In this document: piece by piece, positions 19,822 through 28,890 of the stretch | Layout: every line of letters begins with the position of its first letter | Numbering within the stretch: the first letter of the stretch is position 1 | Assembly (NCBI RefSeq): GCF_964026495.1 | Contig: NZ_OZ032148.1 | Coordinates: 682,001-746,000, forward strand | Origin: Arsenophonus sp964026495 | GTDB taxonomy: Bacteria; Pseudomonadota; Gammaproteobacteria; Enterobacterales; Enterobacteriaceae | DNA length: 64,000 bases | Direction of reading: 5' to 3' | The notes under the pieces: model-generated | The model's database searches: none | What the model was told of the DNA's origin: nothing | Seen by the model: the letters and a program-made list of their open reading frames with translations, nothing else | Position numbers and translations under genes: made by a program

Positions 19822-20700
19822 ATGACCGACGAACATTCTACAAATAATGATAATATTTCTTTTAAAAGAAATTTTTTTAGTATCCTCAATCAATTATTTC
19901 AAGGTGAACCAAAAAATCGAAATGATTTAGTTGAATTAATACGTGATTCAGAACAAAAAGATGTGATTGATCCTGATACAAGAGAGATGCTTGAAGGTGT
20001 CATGAATATTGCTAATGAACGTGTTAGAGATATCATGATTCCACGTTCTCAAATTATAACATTAAAACATAATCAATCTTTAGAAGAATGCCTTGATGTA
20101 ATTATTAAATCAGCGCATTCTCGTTTTCCAGTAATTAATGAAGATAAAGACCATATTGAAGGTCTATTAATAGCAAAAGATTTATTGCCATTTATGCGAA
20201 CACATGCAGAACCTTTTAATATTAAAAAAATATTACGTACTGCTGTTATTGTACCTGAAAGTAAACATGTCGATCTTTTATTAAAAGAGTTTCGCTCTCA
20301 ACGTTATCATATGGCAATTGTAATAGATGAATTTGGTGGGGTATCAGGTTTGGTTACTATTGAAGATATTCTTGAATTGATTGTTGGAGAAATTGAAGAT
20401 GAATATGACAATGAAGAAAATATGAATATTCGTCAATTGAACAAACACGCATACTTCGTTCGTGCCTTAACACAAATTGATGATTTTAATAAAATATTCA
20501 ATACAAAATTCAAAAACGAAGAAGTTGATACAATCGGTGGTTTAGTAATGCAAGCTTTTGGACATTTACCATCTCAAGGAGAGATAATAACAATTAATAA
20601 CTACATCTTTAAAATAACCATGGCTGATAATAGAAAAATCATACAACTTCAGGTAAAAATTCCTGATCAAGCACCTACACCAAAACTTTTAGAAAAATAG
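19822..20700 (+). CDS. corC: CorC (YbeX), CBS-pair Mg2+/Co2+ homeostasis protein
   Basis: Cytosolic protein associated with CorA/CorB-linked divalent cation efflux; also implicated in ribosome biology. 292 residues, the E. coli length: a CBS pair (~70-190; VRDIMIPRSQIITL, VIDEFGGVSGLVTIEDILELIVGEIEDEYD) followed by the CorC_HlyC domain (~205-285). It lacks the membrane domain that CorB has. It is 12 bases upstream of lnt, in the order ybeY-ybeX-lnt seen in E. coli. Confidence 0.93.
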   Translation: MTDEHSTNNDNISFKRNFFSILNQLFQGEPKNRNDLVELIRDSEQKDVIDPDTREMLEGVMNIANERVRDIMIPRSQIITLKHNQSLEECLDVIIKSAHSRFPVINEDKDHIEGLLIAKDLLPFMRTHAEPFNIKKILRTAVIVPESKHVDLLLKEFRSQRYHMAIVIDEFGGVSGLVTIEDILELIVGEIEDEYDNEENMNIRQLNKHAYFVRALTQIDDFNKIFNTKFKNEEVDTIGGLVMQAFGHLPSQGEIITINNYIFKITMADNRKIIQLQVKIPDQAPTPKLLEK

Positions 20701-20712
20701 TATTGTGTAATA

Positions 20713-22251
20713 ATGAAAAAAATAAAATTGGATCAAAATCCATGGTCACGAACATTAATAAGTTTTATTTTTGGTCTTTTAGGAACACTAGCTTTTTCAC
20801 CTTTTGATATTTGGTTAACAGCACCATGTTCTCTTTTTGGCTTACAATTCTTAATTATTAATCTTTCAAAAAAACAAGCTTTCTTAACCGGATTTTCTTG
20901 GGGTATCGGCCTATTTTTTAGCGGCATTCATTGGGTCTATATCAGTATTAGCAATTTTGGAGGAATGCCATTTATTATTAATATATGTTTAATAATATTT
21001 TTTATCGCTTATTTATCATTTTATCCTGCATTATTTTCTTATATATTAAATCGGTTCTTTCCAGATGCAAATGTTTGCCGTTTTATTTTTGCAGCACCAT
21101 CAATATGGCAATTAACAGAATATTTACGTTGCTCAATACTAACAGGTTTTCCTTGGTTACAATTTGGATACACTCAAATTGATGGACCACTTAAAAATAT
21201 TTCACCAATCTTTGGTGTTGAAATGATAACCTTTCTATTAGTCCTCATCAGTAATTTTTTTGTATTTAGTGTCATTAAAAGAAAATTTATTCCATTGTTT
21301 TTAGGTATTATTATATTATATTCACCAATAATAATAAAAAATTATAATTGGATTACACCAGTTATACAAAAAAAATCACAAATTGTTTTAGTTCAAGGAA
21401 ATATAACTCAAAATTTAAAATGGAAAACAGAATTTTTAAAAAATATAATGAGTATTTATTTTTCTTTATCTAAACCTTATATTGGAAATGCAGATATTAT
21501 AATTTGGCCTGAATCTGCAATCCCATCTTTAGAATTACATAACAACATTTGGTTAACATCATTAGATCATATATTACGTTCAAAAAAAACTCATTTAATC
21601 ACTGGTATCGTTGACGCAAAAAAAAACAAAGAAAATATAAAAAAATATTTTAATACTATTATTGTTTTAGGAGAAAAAAAACCTTATCAATATCCAACAA
21701 AAAATCGTTATCAAAAACACCATTTAGTACCTTTTGGTGAATTTGTTCCATTAGAAAAAATTTTACGTCCAATTGCACCTTTATTTAATTTACCCATGTC
21801 GAATTTCAGTTCCGGTTATTATTATCAAAAACCATTAATTGTTGGTAATATTCATCTAAATGCAGCAATTTGCTATGAAATTATTTTGGGTAAGCAAATA
21901 CGAGATAATTTTCAACCAAATGTAGATTTTTTGTTAAGTATTGCAAATGATGCCTGGTTTGGAAATTCTATTGGCCCATGGCAACATTTACAAATGGCAC
22001 GTATGCGTGCACTTGAACTTGGAAGACCATTATTAAATGCAACAAATAATGGGGTTACAGCAGTCATTACACCTTATGGAAATATTCAATCAAAACTTCC
22101 TCAATTTACTCGTTCAGTATTATATACTACAGTAATACCAATGACAGGTATGACACCTTATGCACTTTGGAGTCATGGGCCTATGTGGGGATTTGTTATT
22201 TTATTTATTATATTAGCATTTGTTAATAATAAAAATAAATTTTTTTTATAA
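20713..22251 (+). CDS. lnt: apolipoprotein N-acyltransferase
   Basis: Adds the third acyl chain to lipoproteins in the inner membrane, a step needed for export by Lol. 512 residues, as in E. coli. Several N-terminal transmembrane helices (~10-210) precede a periplasmic nitrilase domain. The catalytic triad candidates are Glu in IIWPESAIP, Lys in the loop after TIIVLGEKKPY/KNRYQKHHLVPFGEF, and Cys in AAICYEIILG. A last membrane helix lies near 490-505. BamD and LptE of this window are likely substrates. Confidence 0.95.
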   Translation: MKKIKLDQNPWSRTLISFIFGLLGTLAFSPFDIWLTAPCSLFGLQFLIINLSKKQAFLTGFSWGIGLFFSGIHWVYISISNFGGMPFIINICLIIFFIAYLSFYPALFSYILNRFFPDANVCRFIFAAPSIWQLTEYLRCSILTGFPWLQFGYTQIDGPLKNISPIFGVEMITFLLVLISNFFVFSVIKRKFIPLFLGIIILYSPIIIKNYNWITPVIQKKSQIVLVQGNITQNLKWKTEFLKNIMSIYFSLSKPYIGNADIIIWPESAIPSLELHNNIWLTSLDHILRSKKTHLITGIVDAKKNKENIKKYFNTIIVLGEKKPYQYPTKNRYQKHHLVPFGEFVPLEKILRPIAPLFNLPMSNFSSGYYYQKPLIVGNIHLNAAICYEIILGKQIRDNFQPNVDFLLSIANDAWFGNSIGPWQHLQMARMRALELGRPLLNATNNGVTAVITPYGNIQSKLPQFTRSVLYTTVIPMTGMTPYALWSHGPMWGFVILFIILAFVNNKNKFFL

Positions 22252-22381
22252 TAAAAAATCTAAAAAACAAAAAATATTTAATATCATTAATTAAATTATA
22301 TTGATTATTAAAATTAATTATCTATTCTACTATTAATATTTTATTATAAATTTTATACATAAAATTTAAAAAGGATATATT

Positions 22382-23107
22382 TTGATTTATTTAAATAATG
22401 TTTCCAAGTGGTATGGAAAATTTCAAGTATTAATAAATTGCTCAATGTCTATCAAAAAAGGAGAAGTTGTAGTAATATGTGGGCCATCCGGTTCAGGAAA
22501 ATCAACATTAATAAAAACCATAAATGGTTTAGAGCCAATTCAAAATGGTGATATATTCATTGATAATATTCATGTAAATAACAAAAAAACAAATTTATCC
22601 ACATTACGTTTAAAAATAGGAATGGTATTCCAACATTTTGAATTATTTCCCCATTTATCTATTATTGATAACTTAACATTAGCACAAACAAAAATTTTAC
22701 ATAGAAATAAAAAATATGCTACACAAATAGCATTAAAATTATTAGAACGTGTTGGATTAATTAAACACATCAATAAATTTCCCATTCAATTATCTGGTGG
22801 TCAACAACAACGAGTTGCAATCATTAGAGCACTTGCTATGAATCCAATTGCAATGTTATTCGATGAACCAACTTCAGCATTAGATCCAGAAATGATTAAT
22901 GAAGTTCTTGATGTAATGACTAATCTTGCTAATGAAGGTATGACCATGATAGTAGTTACCCATGAAATGGGATTTGCTAAAAAAGTTGCCAATCGAATAA
23001 TTTTCATGAATAAAGGAAAAATTGTTGAAAATAGCCATAAAAAAGATTTTTTCTCTGAACCAAAATCAAAACGAGCTAAAGAATTTCTTGAAAAAATAAT
23101 ACACTAA
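22382..23107 (+). CDS. gltL: glutamate/aspartate-type ABC transporter ATPase GltL (orphan)
   Basis: Polar amino-acid ABC ATPase. 241 residues as E. coli GltL: Walker A GPSGSGKS, Q-loop, signature LSGGQQQR, Walker B AMLFDEP, and H-loop VTHEMG. The start is TTG with AAAGGATAT upstream. In E. coli gltI, gltJ and gltK precede it between lnt and gltL; here lnt ends only 130 bases upstream, so the binding protein and both permeases are gone from this site. Either permeases remain elsewhere or the ATPase serves another system. Motifs are intact, so decay is not obvious. Confidence 0.88.
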   Translation: MIYLNNVSKWYGKFQVLINCSMSIKKGEVVVICGPSGSGKSTLIKTINGLEPIQNGDIFIDNIHVNNKKTNLSTLRLKIGMVFQHFELFPHLSIIDNLTLAQTKILHRNKKYATQIALKLLERVGLIKHINKFPIQLSGGQQQRVAIIRALAMNPIAMLFDEPTSALDPEMINEVLDVMTNLANEGMTMIVVTHEMGFAKKVANRIIFMNKGKIVENSHKKDFFSEPKSKRAKEFLEKIIH

Positions 23108-23358
23108 TCTAATACAAACTATACTTTAGATTAACTTATAAAAAAAATATTCAAAGAAAAAATAACTATTTTTGATATTTTTTGATCAACATATAATATA
23201 ATTCTTATATACACAATTTTTTTAATAAAAAATATACACTGTATAAATTCAATATCTATTTAAATTATATTATTGAAAATAATATCCGTTTTTCTATACA
23301 GGATTTCTTATATAACATGATGGATATCGTTAAATTTTTATATAGGAAAAAATTTCTT

Positions 23359-25941
23359 ATGCATGAAGAATATCAAGCGAAAAAAATAGAGGGATACGTA
23401 CAACGTTATTGGGAAGAAAAACAAACTTTTAAAGTTACAGAAGATCAGAATAAAGAAAAATATTATTGTTTATCAATGTTACCTTACCCATCTGGGAAAC
23501 TTCATATGGGACATGTTCGAAATTATACAATTGGTGACGTTATATCACGGTACCAACGTATGTTAGGAAAAAATGTTTTACAACCTATAGGTTGGGATGC
23601 TTTTGGTTTACCTGCAGAAAGTGCAGCAATCCAAAACAATACTGATCCAGCATCTTGGACATATAGCAATATTGCTTATATGAAACAACAATTAAAAATG
23701 TTTGGATTTTCTTATGATTGGAGTCGTGAATTAACAACTTGTAAACCAGAGTATTATCGATGGGAACAATGGTTTTTTACAAAACTTTACAAAAAGGGAT
23801 TAATTTACAAAAAACTATCTGCTGTTAATTGGTGTCCAAATGATTTAACAGTATTAGCTAATGAACAAGTTATTGATGGTTGTTGCTGGCGTTGTGATAC
23901 TTTAGTACAACGCCAAGAAATACCTCAATGGTTTATAAGAATTACTAGTTATGCTGAAGAATTACTTAATGATTTAAACAAATTAGACGGTTGGCCAGAA
24001 AAAGTTAAAACAATGCAACGTAATTGGATTTCTCGTTCTGAGGGAGTTGAAATTACATTTAACATAATTAATAATGATCAAAAATTAACTGCATATACCA
24101 CTCGAACTGATATTTTTATGGGTGTAACCTATCTCACTATTTCACCTAATCATCCACTATCAAAAATTATAGCAAAAAAAAATTCTAAATTAAATTTTTT
24201 TATTAATGAATGCAAAAATACCAAAGTTACTGAAATAGCAACAGCAACCATCGAAAAAAAAGGCATAGCAACTGGTTATTACGCAATTCATCCTCTAAAC
24301 AATGAAAGAATTCCTATTTGGATAGTTAATTTTATCTCTATGGAAGATAGTACAGGTGTTATGATGGGGGTTCCAGGACACAATAAAAATGATTGGGAAT
24401 TTGCTACTAAATATCACTTACCAATTAAAACAGTTATAGCTAATAAAAAAAACAAAAGCTCTGATTTAAAAATGGGTTCTTTTATCAATAAAAATCTCTT
24501 AATTAATTCAAATGAATTTAATGGCATGAAAAATAATATCGCCGGAGATGCGATTATTAATAAATTAATTCTTCAAGGAAAAGCAAAACGTAAAATAAAT
24601 TATCGACTTCGTGATTGGAGTATCTCTAGACAACGTTATTGGGGTACACCCATTCCAATAGTAAATATGGAAGATGGTTCTAGCATGCCAGTACCGAAAG
24701 AAGAATTACCAGTTATATTACCTGAAAAAACAATACATGGAACTTATAATCCACTTATTAAAGATCAAAATTGGATAAAAACTACTATTAACGGACTCCC
24801 CGCAATGCGAGAAACTGATACATTTGATACATTTATCGAATCATCTTGGTATTATGCACGTTATACTTGCCCTCACTATAATAAGGGAATGCTAGATCCA
24901 TCTGCAGCTAATTATTGGTTACCAGTTGATCAATACATAGGAGGTATAGAACATGCTATTATGCATCTATTATATTTTCGTTTTTTTCATAAACTTATGC
25001 GCGATGAAAAACTAATAAGTTCTGATGAACCAGTAAAACGTCTTCTATGTCAGGGGATGGTATTAGCAGATGCTTTTTATTATTTAAATGAACATGGACA
25101 ACGCATTTGGGTACCACCTATTTCTGTAAAAGTGATACGAGATAAGACAGGAAAAATTATTAAAGCTACTGACAATAATGGAAATACACTTTTTTATCAT
25201 GGCATGAGTAAAATGTCTAAATCTAAAAATAACGGTGTCGATCCAAAATCCATGGTAGAAAAATATGGAGCTGATACAGTTCGCTTATGTTTAATGTTTG
25301 CTGCTCCACCAGAACTTACTTTAAAATGGCAAGAATCAAACATAGAAGGTGCAAATCGTTTTATTCATCGTCTTTGGCGTACTGTTTTAACACATACAAA
25401 AACAGGAAAAACTATTCCATTAAAAAAAAATAATTTAACACGAACACAAAAAAAATTAAGATGCGCTTTACATAAAACAATCATTAAAGTAACAGATGAT
25501 ATTAGTCGTCGCTATGCATTTAATACTGCTATTGCCGCTATTATGAAATTTATGAATAAACTTACTCAATCACCTCCTCAAAAAAGTGAACAAGATAGAG
25601 CATTAATACAAGAATGTTTAGATGCAATAATACGTATGCTGGCTCCTATAATTCCCCATGCATGTTTTATTATGTGGAAAAAACTGGGTCATCTTGATGA
25701 TATTGATAATACACCATGGCCCATTGCTGATGAAGAAGCAATAAAAGAAGATACTCAATTAATTATTATTCAAGTGAATGGTAAAACTCGTGGTTGCATT
25801 AATACTCTTATTAATGCTTCAGAAGAAGATACCTTAAAAATAGCAATTCATGAATATAATATAAAAAAATATATTAAAAATATGAATATACGCAAAATAA
25901 TTTTTATAAAAAACAAACTATTAAATATTATCGTTTATTAA
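23359..25941 (+). CDS. leuS: leucyl-tRNA synthetase
   Basis: Class I synthetase with an editing domain, charging tRNA-Leu. ATG 23359 gives 860 residues, exactly the E. coli length, and the N-terminus MHEEYQAKKIE aligns with MQEQYRPEEIE; an in-frame ATG 14 codons earlier looks spurious. AGGAAAA precedes the chosen start. HIGH is HMGH (49-52), the CP1 editing domain spans about 225-415 (TAYTTRTDIFMG; GVPGHNKNDWEFA), and KMSKS is KMSKSKNNG near 618. It is followed 21 bases later by lptE, as in E. coli. Confidence 0.97.
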   Translation: MHEEYQAKKIEGYVQRYWEEKQTFKVTEDQNKEKYYCLSMLPYPSGKLHMGHVRNYTIGDVISRYQRMLGKNVLQPIGWDAFGLPAESAAIQNNTDPASWTYSNIAYMKQQLKMFGFSYDWSRELTTCKPEYYRWEQWFFTKLYKKGLIYKKLSAVNWCPNDLTVLANEQVIDGCCWRCDTLVQRQEIPQWFIRITSYAEELLNDLNKLDGWPEKVKTMQRNWISRSEGVEITFNIINNDQKLTAYTTRTDIFMGVTYLTISPNHPLSKIIAKKNSKLNFFINECKNTKVTEIATATIEKKGIATGYYAIHPLNNERIPIWIVNFISMEDSTGVMMGVPGHNKNDWEFATKYHLPIKTVIANKKNKSSDLKMGSFINKNLLINSNEFNGMKNNIAGDAIINKLILQGKAKRKINYRLRDWSISRQRYWGTPIPIVNMEDGSSMPVPKEELPVILPEKTIHGTYNPLIKDQNWIKTTINGLPAMRETDTFDTFIESSWYYARYTCPHYNKGMLDPSAANYWLPVDQYIGGIEHAIMHLLYFRFFHKLMRDEKLISSDEPVKRLLCQGMVLADAFYYLNEHGQRIWVPPISVKVIRDKTGKIIKATDNNGNTLFYHGMSKMSKSKNNGVDPKSMVEKYGADTVRLCLMFAAPPELTLKWQESNIEGANRFIHRLWRTVLTHTKTGKTIPLKKNNLTRTQKKLRCALHKTIIKVTDDISRRYAFNTAIAAIMKFMNKLTQSPPQKSEQDRALIQECLDAIIRMLAPIIPHACFIMWKKLGHLDDIDNTPWPIADEEAIKEDTQLIIIQVNGKTRGCINTLINASEEDTLKIAIHEYNIKKYIKNMNIRKIIFIKNKLLNIIVY

Positions 25942-25962
25942 ACTTAATATTTAGGAAAAAAT

Positions 25963-26490
25963 ATGCATTATTATATTGTATTTTTAATAAATTTAACTTT
26001 ATTAATCATGACTGGTTGTGGATTTCATGTGCAAATGCTTAATCAAATACCTAAAAAAACAATAAATTTAAGTATCAATGATCCATATGGGCCTTTAGGA
26101 TTAGCAATAAAAAAAGAATTATATTTAAATAACATAGAATACATTAATAAAAACTCAAAAAATATTATTACTTTAAAAATTATAAGCATCTCTGAAAATA
26201 CTCAAACTATATCTATTTATCAAAATGGTCAAAACGCAGAAAAAAAATTAAATTTTTTGATTAGTGCAGAAATTATTTTACAAAATGGTTTTGTACACCC
26301 TATACATATAAATGTAGAACATATTTTTTTTGATATACCGTTAGACATACTTTCTGCAGATGCAAAAAATAAAATGATAAAAGAAGAATTATATGCAAGA
26401 ATAGCTAGTCAATTAATTCATAAATTGTTAATCATTCAAAATGATATGCACAATAATATCAAGAATAATACAAATAAAAAAGAATATTAA
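25963..26490 (+). CDS. lptE: LPS assembly lipoprotein LptE
   Basis: Outer-membrane lipoprotein that plugs LptD and helps insert lipopolysaccharide. A lipoprotein signal ends in MTGC with Cys19 as lipidation site, followed by GFHV as in E. coli GWHL. The body is the LptE (RlpB) fold, 175 residues against 193, with a shortened C-terminal tail. TAGGAAAAAAT gives a ribosome binding site. leuS-lptE-holA-nadD keeps E. coli order. It implies the symbiont still makes LPS. Confidence 0.9.
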   Translation: MHYYIVFLINLTLLIMTGCGFHVQMLNQIPKKTINLSINDPYGPLGLAIKKELYLNNIEYINKNSKNIITLKIISISENTQTISIYQNGQNAEKKLNFLISAEIILQNGFVHPIHINVEHIFFDIPLDILSADAKNKMIKEELYARIASQLIHKLLIIQNDMHNNIKNNTNKKEY

Positions 26491-26497
26491 AGTTTAA

Positions 26498-27544
26498 ATG
26501 ATCAAAATATATCCAGAAGAACTAGATTTTTACTTAACACAAAAAAATCTTCCATCTTGTTTTTTTGTTTTTGGTAACGATTCTCTTTTATTACAAGAAA
26601 GTTTAGATAGAATTTACAAAATTGCAAAATTAAAAGGTTTTACCGAACGTTATAGTCATCTTGTTGAACTAAAGAGTGATTGGGATCATATTTATTATTT
26701 TGTCCAATCACTAAACTTATTTGAACAAAGAAAAATTCTTTTTTTAACATTATGTAAAAATTGTTCTAATATAATTATATCTCAAAAATTATTAAAATTA
26801 ACTAAATTATTACATTCTAATGTATTACTTGTATTAAGTGGTAATAAATTCACTAAAAAACAAGAAAATAGCCAATGGTTTAAAAAAATCAATCAAAATA
26901 GTATTTATATTAATTGCCTTACACCTAAACAACAAAAACTACCTCAATGGATAACAAAACGAGCGAAAAAAAACTCACTAACTTTAAACAAAGAAGCAAA
27001 TCAAATGCTGTGTTACTATTATGATGGTAACTTATTGACTATTCATCACATACTTAACCAGTTATCAATCTTATATCCTAATAGTCATCTTACAGTATCA
27101 CATGTTATAACAGCAATAAATAATATTGTTAATTTTACAGCTTATCATTGGATTAATGCAATGTTCTCAGGTGAAATTAAAAAGAGTTGGTATATTCTAA
27201 AACAATTGCAAAAAGAAAAATATGAAGAAACAATACTTTTACGAACAATTCAACGTGAATTAATATTGATATTAAAATTAAAAGAACAAACAAAAAATAA
27301 AAAAGAATTTATAAAACCATCTAATAATGAATTTTTTTTAAAAATGTATCACCCTTTAATAATTTCTGTAATAAATCGTTTATCATTAAAACAATTACAA
27401 CTGGCAATAAACTTAATTACTAAAGCTGAATTATATTTAAAAAAAAATAATGAAAAATCTATTTGGTCAAAATTAGAAATTTTATCTATATTATTATGCG
27501 GAGAAATAATTTCAGAGAGTTTTATTAATGATTTTACAAAATAA
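26498..27544 (+). CDS. holA: DNA polymerase III delta subunit
   Basis: Clamp-loader subunit that opens the beta sliding clamp. 348 residues, against 343 in E. coli, aligning over the full length: MIKIYPEELDFYL start, FGNDSLLLQESL, LLVLSGNKFTKKQENSQWF, YYDGNLLTIHHIL, and LLRTIQREL. It starts 7 bases after lptE and overlaps nadD by 17 bases, so translation is probably coupled. Confidence 0.94.
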   Translation: MIKIYPEELDFYLTQKNLPSCFFVFGNDSLLLQESLDRIYKIAKLKGFTERYSHLVELKSDWDHIYYFVQSLNLFEQRKILFLTLCKNCSNIIISQKLLKLTKLLHSNVLLVLSGNKFTKKQENSQWFKKINQNSIYINCLTPKQQKLPQWITKRAKKNSLTLNKEANQMLCYYYDGNLLTIHHILNQLSILYPNSHLTVSHVITAINNIVNFTAYHWINAMFSGEIKKSWYILKQLQKEKYEETILLRTIQRELILILKLKEQTKNKKEFIKPSNNEFFLKMYHPLIISVINRLSLKQLQLAINLITKAELYLKKNNEKSIWSKLEILSILLCGEIISESFINDFTK

Positions 27545-28202
27545 AAAAATATGTCATTTTCAAAATATTATTACTATATTTGGTGGTACTTTTGATCCAA
27601 TTCATTATGGTCATTTGATACCTGTTACACAACTTGCAAAAAAAATTGGATTAAAAAAGATTATTTTAGTTCCTAATTATATACCACCACATCGTCCAAA
27701 ACCAATAGCAAATATTCAACAAAGAATCGAAATGCTAAAATTAGCAATAAAAGATAATCCATTATTTACTATAGATTTTCGTGAAACAAAATATAAAGTA
27801 CCATCATATACCATTACAACATTAATTTCTTTTAGAAAAGAAATAGGTTGGGAAAAACCATTAGCATTTATTATTGGTGAAGACTCCTTACTATCAATAC
27901 ATACTTGGTTTCATTGGAAAAAAATTTTGCATTTATGCCATTTAATAGTTTGTACTCGCTCAAAAAATAAAATTTATTTTTCCAATCAAATAATGCAAAA
28001 ATGGCTAAGAAATCACCAAATATATAATCCAAAAATATTGAACTATCAAGTTTCTAACACAATTTATTTATTTAAAAATTCTTTACTAAATATTTCTGCA
28101 ACAAAAATTCGTCAACAAAAAAATAATAAAAAAAATTGTAATAATATGTTACCACAATCAGTTTCAAATTATATTGATAAATATCATCTTTATCAAGATT
28201 AA
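27528..28202 (+). CDS. nadD: nicotinate-mononucleotide adenylyltransferase
   Basis: Makes deamido-NAD from NaMN and ATP. 224 residues, against 213, with the nucleotidyltransferase motif GGTFDPIHYGHL and the C-terminal ISATKIRQ motif. FIIGEDSLLSIHTWFHW matches E. coli closely. The start overlaps holA. The N-terminus is about 10 residues longer than in E. coli, so an internal start cannot be excluded, though no good ATG lies there. Confidence 0.94.
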   Translation: MILQNKKICHFQNIITIFGGTFDPIHYGHLIPVTQLAKKIGLKKIILVPNYIPPHRPKPIANIQQRIEMLKLAIKDNPLFTIDFRETKYKVPSYTITTLISFRKEIGWEKPLAFIIGEDSLLSIHTWFHWKKILHLCHLIVCTRSKNKIYFSNQIMQKWLRNHQIYNPKILNYQVSNTIYLFKNSLLNISATKIRQQKNNKKNCNNMLPQSVSNYIDKYHLYQD

Positions 28203-28890
28203 TTCTTAAAAATTAAATAAACTAAAAAACTTTCTGAAAAAATCTATAATTTAATTACTAATCCTAATAAATGATTAATTTTTGTAATTTCATAAATATA
28301 ATTGCATAAGATATAAAATTAATACTGTTATATTTTTTAATATATAAACACTTTAAAAAAAACTTACAAATTTTGTTTAAAAAAACTTTTAGCTGCTAAA
28401 GCAACAAATATTTTTAATTAATTTACTAAAAAAATTAATATAAGTAATAAAATAATACTTTCTAAGTAAAAAATCTAATCTAGATATTATATTAATATCA
28501 ACTTGATCAATAAAAAATAGATGAATGACTATTTATTATTAAAAATAAAAGTTTTTTTAAAAGATGATTACAGATTTTAAAAATATAAAAATATATTTTA
28601 AAACTTTTTATTACCATTATAATAAAAAATACTTCATATAAAAAATACATTAAAAAATAATATTTTTTTAAATAACAAATCAAAAAATAAAAAAAATATC
28701 GTATCAATTCAAAACTTATTTTATATAAAATTAAAATTACTAATATAATGACCTAATAAAAAAATAATATTTCTACTTTTTTTACAAAATTTCAATTTTT
28801 CATCACAATATATATATTATAAAAAAAATTAAATTTATAATAACTAATTTTTTCTAACTAAAAAATAAGATATTCATATAGGTTATTACT
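28203..28890. other. spacer at the former cobC-rsfS-rlmH position
   Basis: In E. coli rsfS (ybeB) and rlmH (ybeA) lie between nadD and mrdA. About 690 A+T-rich bases remain and no motif of either can be read with confidence. Confidence 0.5.

Noticed and set aside
28381..28425. Codons KLLAAKATNIF, considered as an rlmH remnant.
   Set aside because: Too short and without neighbouring RlmH blocks in order.
28507..28707. Open frame of 66 codons on the minus strand before mrdA.
   Set aside because: Low-complexity A+T-driven frame in a spacer; no recognisable domain and opposite to the local operon.
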